This document shows, piece by piece, positions 5,501 to 10,062 of a stretch of DNA of 14,556 nucleotides; positions within the stretch are counted from its first letter, which is position 1; every line of letters starts with the position of its first letter. The stretch comes from an uncultured Bacteroidota bacterium. GTDB lineage: Bacteria; Bacteroidota; Bacteroidia; Chitinophagales; Chitinophagaceae. Position numbers and translations under genes: made by a program. The notes beneath the pieces are model-generated. The model was not told the origin of the DNA, did no database searches, and saw only the letters and a list, made by a program, of their open reading frames with translations. Location: contig CAIZLI010000188.1 of assembly GCA_903933765.1 (NCBI GenBank), positions 1 to 14,556 of the forward strand, read 5' to 3'.

Positions 5501-5537
5501 TGCCGCTAGAAGTTGGTTTTAGCGGCATATTTTTTTT
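5501..5537 (+). terminator. Rho-independent terminator
   Basis: TGCCGCTA (5501-5508) and TAGCGGCA (5520-5527) form a perfect 8-bp stem around an 11-base loop, followed by TAT and a run of T residues to 5537. This is a textbook intrinsic terminator. It sits after the tiny membrane ORF and ends about ten bases before the next start codon, so the replication-region transcript would stop here, at least partly. Confidence 0.85.
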
Positions 5538-5547
5538 AGAGGACTTT

Positions 5548-5766
5548 ATGGAAGTTGAAGCAACACACGAGATTGACGTTACGCCTGACAAATTGCGGGA
5601 AATAGCGGTCGAAATGGAGCGAAAATCTAAAAATGAAAATTTTCAAGCGGGACAAGTTGTTCGATATAAATTTAGTAGTAGATTTGCGTTTGTGTTTAAA
5701 CCCGATAAAACAATTTCGATTTTAAAACTAGATGAATCAGAAGTTGATAATGAAGGACCCGTTTAA
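5548..5766 (+). CDS. Hypothetical protein (72 aa)
   Basis: The frame is open from a TTG at 5491, but that would run through the terminator. The ATG at 5548 is preceded by AGAGGA (5538-5543) at four to five bases and is clearly better. The 72-residue product has an acidic helical N-terminal half and a beta-rich C-terminal half (GQVVRYKFSSRFAFVFKPDK). This suggests a small barrel or two-strand domain, with an acidic tail. No family is recognised. Because a terminator ends just upstream, the gene must be read by read-through, antitermination or a promoter hidden in the hairpin region. It overlaps the next gene. Confidence 0.68.
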   Translation: MEVEATHEIDVTPDKLREIAVEMERKSKNENFQAGQVVRYKFSSRFAFVFKPDKTISILKLDESEVDNEGPV

Positions 5767-5941
5767 ACACTTTCAAGAGAAGTTCGGTGTAATTAAAGTC
5801 GATAATTTCGGCACTTATGAACACCGGACTAAAGTAAAGAAGTATTATGATGACTATGCAAAGTTCAAGCTTGGATTTGATGCTAGAGACAAGGATCTGT
5901 CCGAGCTGCAAAAGAAATTTCAAGACACTTCCAAAAAGTAA
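5750..5941 (+). CDS. Small charged hypothetical protein (63 aa)
   Basis: This 63-residue protein starts MKDPFKHFQEKFGVIKVDNF and is rich in lysine, aspartate and aromatics; it is soluble and probably helical. The ATG at 5750 overlaps the previous gene by 17 bases; another in-frame ATG at 5732 has no better ribosome-binding site. Its last 62 bases overlap a zinc-ribbon ORF in the +1 frame. That overlap is long for phage genes, so the two may be one protein expressed by frameshifting, or joined in relatives. No family is recognised. Confidence 0.6.
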   Translation: MKDPFKHFQEKFGVIKVDNFGTYEHRTKVKKYYDDYAKFKLGFDARDKDLSELQKKFQDTSKK

Positions 5942-6062
5942 GCAAAAATATTGCACCCAACGCTGCATTGAATTTAAGTCGGGAAAACAAGAAAAACACA
6001 CTTTTCATCAAATGCTAAATTTCAAGCGCAGAGGCTTTTTGCATGAAAATACCCACGAATAA
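5880..6062 (+). CDS. Small zinc-ribbon protein
   Basis: From the ATG at 5880 this encodes 60 residues with a clear four-cysteine zinc site: ICPSC (C7, C10) and QKYCTQRC (C25, C29). The intervening FxxxPKSKQKYC pattern is seen in many short phage and plasmid zinc-ribbon proteins. The remainder is basic with several histidines, compatible with nucleic-acid binding. The frame is open back to 5847, and no start has a good Shine-Dalgarno sequence. The gene overlaps its upstream neighbour by 62 bases and its downstream neighbour by 20. The zinc motif makes a translated product likely, either as a separate gene or as the end of a frameshifted fusion. Confidence 0.68.
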   Translation: MLETRICPSCKRNFKTLPKSKQKYCTQRCIEFKSGKQEKHTFHQMLNFKRRGFLHENTHE

Positions 6063-6330
6063 ACGGCACTATTCGCCGATGGAAATTAAGCTTACCTTAA
6101 TGGTCCTAGCGGAGCATTTGGCTTCTGGGGATTCAATCCAGTTGGCAATCACCAAGACCTGCGGTTCTACTGCTAATAAGCTCGCTAAAGCTATTAGAAA
6201 AGACGATCAGTACCTTTGGATTCTTAATGACTATATTAAGAAGTATGGCAAACGCATGGCGTTCAAAAAAGTTAACGGGAAAATAAAATTCATTGAAACG
6301 GGATATAACTACAGTTATACGTCTAAATAA
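6043..6330 (+). CDS. Hypothetical protein, possible HTH (95 aa)
   Basis: This gene encodes a basic 95-residue protein. Residues 10-60 (YSPMEIKLTLMVLAEHLAS, then IQLAITKTCGSTANKLAKAI) contain two or three helices that could form a helix-turn-helix fold, which I regard only as possible. The C-terminus is beta-like and rich in lysine and tyrosine. The ATG overlaps the end of the zinc-ribbon gene by 20 bases and is preceded by AGAGG about nine bases upstream. It is followed after 15 bases by the recombination operon, which has its own AGAGG site. No family is recognised. Confidence 0.7.
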   Translation: MKIPTNKRHYSPMEIKLTLMVLAEHLASGDSIQLAITKTCGSTANKLAKAIRKDDQYLWILNDYIKKYGKRMAFKKVNGKIKFIETGYNYSYTSK

Positions 6331-6345
6331 CAAAAGAGGTTACTT

Positions 6346-7272
6346 ATGGAACATGGATGGGGTCAAATCCCTAATCGAGAAAATTATATTGTTTGTTCGC
6401 CATCGGCTTTAATGGCACTCAGAAAAGATCCTGAAATTTATAAAATGCGCTACATCGACAAGGTTGATGACACGACCGAGGCGATGGCGTTTGGCACGTT
6501 GGTGCATAAACGGGTCTTGGAGCCTGAATTATTTGCTAACGAATACGCTATACTACCCGAAAAAAATGCTGCTAATGACTACGATTCTGAGCGTTTAAAA
6601 GCAATGTGCAAAGAATTTGGCGAAAAGGTCACAGGCACTAAACGTGAACTTGCCGAACGCATTAGGAATCACCTACCAGATTTCGTTATATGGGAAGAAT
6701 TACTCGATGAAGTAACGGCAAAAGGTTTAAAAAGTCTGCCAATTTCGACATTTAAAAAACTTAATCAAATTTATGAAAAGATTATGGCGCATGAAAAAGT
6801 TGGTGAATGGATTCGTGTCGCTGATAAAGAGAAAAAAGGCTACTGGACTCACCCTTCTGGAGTTGTGATGTCATTTGTGGCCGATGCGTTCTTTATGTTT
6901 AAAGGCGTTGGGATCTGTATTGATTTGAAAATAACGACACACTTTGAGCCTAATCGTTTTATGCGTAATTTGTATGAGTCAGGCTATCACATGCAAGCGG
7001 CGGCGTACTGCCAGGCTATTAGCGACATTGAGGGGCAATCTTTTGATAACTTCCTCTTTGTTACGATTGAACCCGCAGCACCTCATCGTGTTCGATTCTT
7101 GCAACTAGATAGTGCAGCGATTGAGGCCGGAAAAGTTGAGCTAAATAAATATATACATGAATTTAAACAAAGATCAGAGCAAAATGATTGGTCCCCTCGT
7201 TCTATCGACACACAAATTCAACAAGTGTCTTTGGCGTCTTGGGACTGGGAAAAAATTCAGGAGGTTGAATAA
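6346..7272 (+). CDS. RecE-like PD-(D/E)XK exonuclease with SAP-like insertion
   Basis: This 308-residue protein has the layout of phage PD-(D/E)XK exonucleases of the RecE C-terminal/PDDEXK_12 type. An N-terminal SPSALMALRKDPE helix is followed by AFGTLVH (H54) and the core VADAFFMFK...IDLK with D180 and D193-x-K195. A later GYHMQAAAY motif (213-221) matches the usual QxxxY. Such enzymes resect one strand of double-stranded DNA and act with an annealing protein. That partner is encoded directly downstream with a TAATG overlap. Residues about 82-111 (LKAMCKEFGEKVTGTKRELA then ERIR) match the SAP DNA-binding pattern, an uncommon insertion before the catalytic core. AGAGG sits eight bases before the ATG. 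Confidence 0.87.
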   Translation: MEHGWGQIPNRENYIVCSPSALMALRKDPEIYKMRYIDKVDDTTEAMAFGTLVHKRVLEPELFANEYAILPEKNAANDYDSERLKAMCKEFGEKVTGTKRELAERIRNHLPDFVIWEELLDEVTAKGLKSLPISTFKKLNQIYEKIMAHEKVGEWIRVADKEKKGYWTHPSGVVMSFVADAFFMFKGVGICIDLKITTHFEPNRFMRNLYESGYHMQAAAYCQAISDIEGQSFDNFLFVTIEPAAPHRVRFLQLDSAAIEAGKVELNKYIHEFKQRSEQNDWSPRSIDTQIQQVSLASWDWEKIQEVE

Positions 7273-7952
7273 TGGAAGAAATAACACCGACTCTTTCTGA
7301 GTCCGAAATAATTGAAATTAAAAAAGAATTAAGCAAATCATCAAACGAGCTTCAAATTTCCCAGGATGGTCAAATTGAGGCGCAAAACATTAACCAGCTA
7401 GCGAGTGCAGTTAAGGCCTATCGTGCGGCTGGGCTTATCCCTAAGCATCTAGCGACCGACGGCGCGGCGGTGGGGGCCATTCTGTATTGTAAGCAATTCG
7501 GCATCCCTCCGTTATCCGGAATGGGCCAAGTTGCTCATATTCACGGGAAATTTTGCGCCTATGGGTCGCTTTTTACGGCATTAGCTCAAAGAGATCCTGA
7601 TTTTGGCTTCGATGAGATTTTTTACTTAGACGAACATCAAGAAAAGATGTGTGTGACCAATAAAAACTTGGATAAACCTGCATGGGCTTGCGTTGTTCGC
7701 ACACAGAAAAAAGGTTCACCGTTTATTAATGAGTTTGTATTCACGATGGACGAAGCAAAAAAGGCCGGAATTGTTCGCAATGTCTGGAGCACTTACCCGA
7801 AAGATATGCTGCGCTGGAAAGCATTGGCCCGTGCTTACCGTTCAACTTATCCGGCGGCATTGAATGGCGTATTGATGGCAGAAGATTTGAAAGACGATTG
7901 GGAATCAGAGTCAAAAGATGTGACTGCGAAGGTAAATCTAAATGAGCTTTGA
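7272..7952 (+). CDS. RecT-family single-strand annealing protein
   Basis: This 226-residue protein matches the RecT family. It contains LIPKHLATDGAAVGAILYCK then QFGIPPLSGMGQVAHIHGK (56-93), YGSLFTALAQRDPDF (97-111), a beta-rich middle, FTMDEAKKAGI (157-167) and WSTYPKDMLRWKALARAYRS (172-191), ending with an NGVLMAEDL helix. The order is the same as in RecT proteins (GIPPMxA, KPxxSxxLM, FTxxDAxxAG, W..YPxxMLxxRA). These proteins coat single strands left by an exonuclease and anneal them to a complement. The ATG overlaps the exonuclease stop, and a strong AGGAGG lies eight bases upstream. It probably acts with the adjacent nuclease in recombination and in forming concatemers. Confidence 0.9.
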   Translation: MEEITPTLSESEIIEIKKELSKSSNELQISQDGQIEAQNINQLASAVKAYRAAGLIPKHLATDGAAVGAILYCKQFGIPPLSGMGQVAHIHGKFCAYGSLFTALAQRDPDFGFDEIFYLDEHQEKMCVTNKNLDKPAWACVVRTQKKGSPFINEFVFTMDEAKKAGIVRNVWSTYPKDMLRWKALARAYRSTYPAALNGVLMAEDLKDDWESESKDVTAKVNLNEL

Positions 7953-8232
7953 AAAGCCTAAGCGCAAAGAAGATCAAGAATTACTCGAATTTTATCGAAA
8001 AAGGCGTTGTGATATTTGCGCTTCCTTGCCACCTAACGACCCTGCCCACATTAAAACTCGTGGGTCTGGGGGTCCCGATGAACATTGGAATTTAATGAGT
8101 CTTTGCAGGGTACACCACACGGAGCAAAGCCAACTTGGATTCTACAAGATGACTAAAAAGTACCCATTTTTTAACCAATTTCTAGCCGGAAAAGGTTGGG
8201 TTTTTGATGGGAATAAAAAATTAAGAAGATAA
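7942..8232 (+). CDS. HNH endonuclease-like protein
   Basis: This 96-residue protein has a compact HNH domain. CDIC (C23, C26) and LCRVHH (C55, H58, H59) supply zinc ligands, AHIKTRGSGG (35-44) carries the metal-binding histidine, and HWNL (48-51) gives the asparagine of the motif. It resembles small phage HNH proteins found beside recombination genes, where they are thought to cut recombination intermediates or nick DNA; the exact substrate is unknown. It overlaps the RecT-like gene by 11 bases, so it belongs to the same operon. The C-terminus (residues 70-96) is basic and aromatic. It does not look like a homing endonuclease, because it has no DNA-recognition repeats and no intron around it. 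Confidence 0.85.
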   Translation: MSFEKPKRKEDQELLEFYRKRRCDICASLPPNDPAHIKTRGSGGPDEHWNLMSLCRVHHTEQSQLGFYKMTKKYPFFNQFLAGKGWVFDGNKKLRR

Positions 8233-8249
8233 TTAACCGCCTGAGTACC

Positions 8250-8274
8250 CTGACAATTTAACTGACAAATTTGA
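8250..8274 (+). repeat. Imperfect tandem repeat overlapping a promoter -35
   Basis: CTGACAATTTAA (8250-8261) is followed directly by CTGACAAATTTGA (8262-8274), a near-identical second copy. The second copy contains the first four bases of the -35 hexamer of the promoter at 8271-8300. Head-to-tail repeats in this position could be a binding site for a regulator; none is identified. Confidence 0.55.
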
Positions 8275-8300
8275 CCAACAGGGGAAAGGGCATTTTTAAT
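8271..8300 (+). promoter_or_regulatory. Sigma70-like promoter for the small-gene cassette
   Basis: TTGACC (8271-8276, five of six) and TTTAAT (8295-8300, five of six) are separated by 18 bases. The predicted start is near 8307, which gives a leader of about 20 bases containing the AGGGGAG Shine-Dalgarno sequence of the gene at 8327. It lies in the only non-coding gap after the recombination operon. This is the best promoter match in the window. Confidence 0.6.
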
Positions 8301-8309
8301 GGTGATTAA

Positions 8310-8332
8310 GAAAGCGCAGGGGAGTGATGAAA
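8310..8332 (+). repeat. 23-bp junction repeat, copy 1
   Basis: First of three exact copies of a 23-bp unit whose core is AAAGCGCAGGGGAGTGATGA. It includes the Shine-Dalgarno sequence AGGGG (8318-8322) and the start codon (8327-8329) of the following gene. This copy is non-coding upstream of that ATG unless a tiny ORF from 8299 is translated. Confidence 0.9.
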
Positions 8333-8611
8333 TACACTATTTATAAAAATGAAGTTGGACAGCTCATGGCGATGGAAGGTCATTGCGAGTTTGATGGAGT
8401 TGTTGCCAAAGTTATAGATCACGAAACTGCGGATTTTCAAAAAATGATTGATGATTCTGGAAGATTAGAATGGCTAATTGAAAACAATTTTGTCGTGTCT
8501 TGCGGAATAGATACATTTTGGGTTTCTGAAATTGATGGTCAATATAGAATAGGTCCAAAATGTTCAACGCCAAGAGATGCCATTGATGAGTGTCGAAAAT
8601 TTATTTCATAG
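8327..8611 (+). CDS. Small hypothetical phage protein (94 aa)
   Basis: This 94-residue acidic protein begins MKYTIYKNEVGQ. It contains two or three beta strands and a helical centre (residues about 35-55), and ends DAIDECRKFIS. The pattern of a short strand-rich domain with a C-terminal 'A...EC.KFI' helix is seen in many small phage proteins, but I cannot name the family. The start could be the GTG at 8324 or the ATG at 8327. I prefer the ATG because the other two copies of the same 23-bp start element use the ATG in this position. A sigma70-like promoter lies immediately upstream. The stop is followed directly by the next repeat copy. Confidence 0.75.
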   Translation: MKYTIYKNEVGQLMAMEGHCEFDGVVAKVIDHETADFQKMIDDSGRLEWLIENNFVVSCGIDTFWVSEIDGQYRIGPKCSTPRDAIDECRKFIS

Positions 8612-8633
8612 AAAGCGCAGGGGAGTGATGAAA
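8611..8633 (+). repeat. 23-bp junction repeat, copy 2
   Basis: An exact second copy of the unit at 8310-8332. It starts on the last base of the stop codon of the 94-residue gene and provides the Shine-Dalgarno sequence and ATG (8628) of the next gene. Copies 1 and 2 also share the next four bases (TACA), so both proteins begin MKY. Confidence 0.9.
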
Positions 8634-8888
8634 TACAAAAAAAAGCCTATTGTGATTGAGGCAATTCAATTTAACTCAAATGATATAAGTAAAATGCTAG
8701 ATGCTTGGGGGCCTTCTTTTGGCAGATCAGTAATCGAACAAGTAGCAGATAGTCACATAATTTTACATACTTTAGAAGGCGACTATATAGCTAGTTTTGG
8801 CGACTACATTATCAAAGGTATTAAAGGGGAATTTTACCCTTGTAAGCCTGATATTTTTGAAATGACTTATGAAAGCGCAGGGGAGTGA
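8628..8888 (+). CDS. Widespread small phage protein, PGDYG-like (86 aa)
   Basis: This 86-residue protein starts [15 protein letters not shown] and has [20 protein letters not shown] followed by FEMTYE. This is a very recognisable small phage protein found in many tailed phages (MKYRKKPVVIEA...[21 protein letters not shown]), possibly the family named PGDYG. Its function is unknown. The ATG at 8628 is preferred over an ATG at 8577 inside the previous gene, because family members begin at MKY and the repeat supplies the ribosome-binding site. The last five codons (ESAGE) and stop are encoded by copy 3 of the 23-bp repeat. The stop overlaps the next ATG by one base (TGATG). Confidence 0.88.
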   Translation: [86 protein letters not shown]

Positions 8889-8893
8889 TGAAA
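8871..8893 (+). repeat. 23-bp junction repeat, copy 3
   Basis: An exact third copy, but here the first 18 bases are coding: they encode the ESAGE end and TGA stop of the PGDYG-like protein, while the final bases carry the ATG (8888) of a 17-codon ORF. This copy may be the ancestral one, because only here is the unit part of a conserved-type gene end. Confidence 0.9.
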
Positions 8894-8941
8894 AAAGAAT
8901 ACAAACAACGAAAACTAAATGGATATTTTGAAAGGAAATAA
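8888..8941 (+). CDS. Possible mini-ORF or gene remnant (17 aa)
   Basis: The ATG in the third repeat copy opens a 17-codon ORF encoding MKKEYKQRKLNGYFERK, a strongly basic peptide. Its stop is adjacent to the GTG start of the next gene, so it may serve only to couple translation, or be what is left of a deleted cassette gene. It has the same Shine-Dalgarno sequence as its two neighbours. A peptide product is uncertain. Confidence 0.35.
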   Translation: MKKEYKQRKLNGYFERK

Positions 8942-9247
8942 GTGGAATTTTTAATTGATTCACCGGAAAAAATGGGTTGGGAACTATTGGGCCAGTCATT
9001 TAATTTAAGAGTTGAGGAAAAGCTAGAAAATACTTACGCAACATTTACCTTGAATTTTATGGGTATTGCTTATTCTTGTCAGGTTCCAAAGCATGAAATG
9101 AATGACCCGAAAAATTGGCGAGATGCTTGGGGGCAATTACTCGGCGAGGTTGCTTTAAAACACGCAGCAGGAAATCAAAAGCTTTATAAAGACGGCTCTA
9201 GAGAATTAACCGACGAAGAATACAAAATCATTGAAGGAAGTAAATAA
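8942..9247 (+). CDS. Hypothetical protein (101 aa)
   Basis: This 101-residue protein starts at a GTG directly after the stop of the 17-codon ORF, with AAGGAAA (8931-8937) placed four bases upstream. It has an N-terminal amphipathic part, a central beta segment (ATFTLNFMGIAYSCQVP) and a C-terminal helix with the sequence WRDAWGQLLGEVALKHAAG. The end, LTDEEYKIIEGSK, is typical of small soluble phage proteins. No catalytic motif is seen and no family recognised. It overlaps the next small gene by one base (TAATG), so the two are one transcription unit. Confidence 0.72.
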   Translation: MEFLIDSPEKMGWELLGQSFNLRVEEKLENTYATFTLNFMGIAYSCQVPKHEMNDPKNWRDAWGQLLGEVALKHAAGNQKLYKDGSRELTDEEYKIIEGSK

Positions 9248-9393
9248 TGGAAGATAGAAAAGTCATCCTTACAGTTTATGAAGATAATATGGGCTTGGAT
9301 CTTGAAATTGATGCTGATGGCGAACAACTAATTATGATTATCAAAGCAATTTCTGAGACTTTGCTGGATCAAGTTGCCACTGAGGCTCATTAG
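9247..9393 (+). CDS. Small acidic hypothetical protein (48 aa)
   Basis: This 48-residue, strongly acidic protein starts MEDRKVILTVYEDNMGLDL and ends in a helix (IKAISETLLDQVATEAH). It overlaps the previous stop by one base, and GAAGGAAG (9234-9241) provides a Shine-Dalgarno sequence about five bases before the ATG. It is the last gene in the run of plus-strand genes. Its final four bases overlap tail-to-tail with the end of the minus-strand VRR-NUC gene, and no terminator hairpin can be seen between them. The family is unknown. The small size and acidic charge would also fit a DNA-mimic or inhibitor-type protein, but that is only speculation. Confidence 0.68.
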   Translation: MEDRKVILTVYEDNMGLDLEIDADGEQLIMIIKAISETLLDQVATEAH

Positions 9394-9854
9394 TCACCGA
9401 TAGAGTAAATTTTACCGTCAATAAGAACTTTTTTTGGTAGGGCTTCTCGCAAGGAGTCCCGCGCTTCATTTAAGGAAATTTCACGCAATGCTACCCATCT
9501 TGAATAAAGCCGCTCAAGCTTCTCGGCAGAATCTACAACACAAGCAAAGGCATTTGAATCAATCTTCTTCATTAGAAAGTTTCTTTGCGACACTCGACAA
9601 ATTACGTCGCCGTTGGCTCTCTTCAGTTCGATATAAGCCGCAAAGCCATTTGGACAGTTGCCGCCAAGATCAGGACAACCAACGGGGATTCCAGGGTTAG
9701 AACGCATTTTACCGTTGATTTTAAGGGCCTTTGAATCAAAGACACTTAAAGACCAACCGTTTAACATGGCCCACGCCATAATTTCTTGCTCAACTTTTTT
9801 TTCAGGCGTAAAGCCTTTGATTTTTGATTTAACCATAGATATATAGGAACCCAT
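9390..9854 (-). CDS. VRR-NUC domain nuclease
   Basis: This 154-residue protein contains a VRR-NUC (PD-(D/E)XK-type) domain. KKVEQEIMAWAMLNGW is followed by GIPVGCPDLGG, with the catalytic-type aspartate in CPDL, and then AYIELKR, giving the E-x-K pair. A QRNFL helix and a strand ending ACVVDSAEKL complete it. Phage stand-alone VRR-NUC proteins are structure-specific nucleases proposed to resolve branched DNA. Two starts are possible: ATG at 9854 (used here) or ATG at 9836, which shortens it to 148 residues; neither has a clear Shine-Dalgarno sequence. A still longer frame to 9947 adds an odd hydrophobic N-terminus overlapping the HTH gene. It is the last leftward gene, in the direction of the late operon. 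Confidence 0.85.
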   Translation of the reverse strand: MGSYISMVKSKIKGFTPEKKVEQEIMAWAMLNGWSLSVFDSKALKINGKMRSNPGIPVGCPDLGGNCPNGFAAYIELKRANGDVICRVSQRNFLMKKIDSNAFACVVDSAEKLERLYSRWVALREISLNEARDSLREALPKKVLIDGKIYSIGD

Positions 9855-10062
9855 GAACACACCAATAGCAAAGAGAAAAAAAGCCAGAAAATTAACTCCC
9901 CGCCAAGAACAGGTTTTAAACTGTATTTTGCAGGGCATGAATAACATGCAAATTAGTCAGGCCTTAGAAATCACTTATGGGACTGCTAAAGTAATGTCCT
10001 CTAAGACCTTGAAAAAGTTAGGCGTTAAAACAAAGAACGAAGCCTTGGCAAAGTTTTTATAA
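9853..10062 (+). CDS. Second LuxR/GerE-type helix-turn-helix protein
   Basis: This 69-residue basic protein is a bare LuxR-type DNA-binding domain: KLTPRQEQVLNCILQGMNNM, then QISQALEITYGTAKVMSSKT, then LKKLGVKTKNEALAKF. The pattern matches the family (LTPRQxxVLxxIxxGxxNxxIA, TVKxHxxxLxxKLGVxxRxEA). AGGA (9845-9848) lies four bases before the ATG. It is the only plus-strand gene between minus-strand genes. Its start codon overlaps the VRR-NUC start region, and its stop overlaps the lysozyme gene tail by six bases. It may control the switch to the late operon, but that is an inference from location. Confidence 0.82.
   Translation: MNTPIAKRKKARKLTPRQEQVLNCILQGMNNMQISQALEITYGTAKVMSSKTLKKLGVKTKNEALAKFL

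Noticed and set aside
5491..5547. Upstream TTG start extending the gene at 5548
   Set aside because: The extension would encode the terminator hairpin and T-run, and the ATG at 5548 has a better-placed ribosome-binding site.
5696..6001. A 101-codon minus-strand ORF
   Set aside because: It is antisense to the small genes at 5750 and 5880; its hydrophobic composition comes from the complement of AT-rich coding DNA, and the zinc motif on the other strand is convincing.
8299..8346. A 15-codon ORF (MVIKKAQGSDE...) covering the first repeat copy
   Set aside because: It has an AAAGGG upstream, but the best promoter would start transcription after its ATG, and the peptide has no sign of selection. 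I regard it as chance.
8577..8627. Upstream ATG start for the PGDYG-like gene
   Set aside because: Family members start at the MKY sequence, the repeat copy provides the ribosome-binding site, and the extension would overlap the previous gene.
9434..9846. Two plus-strand ORFs (9434-9700 and 9658-9846)
   Set aside because: They lie antisense to the VRR-NUC gene, which has clear catalytic motifs; their compositions are unlike proteins and they have no supporting motif.
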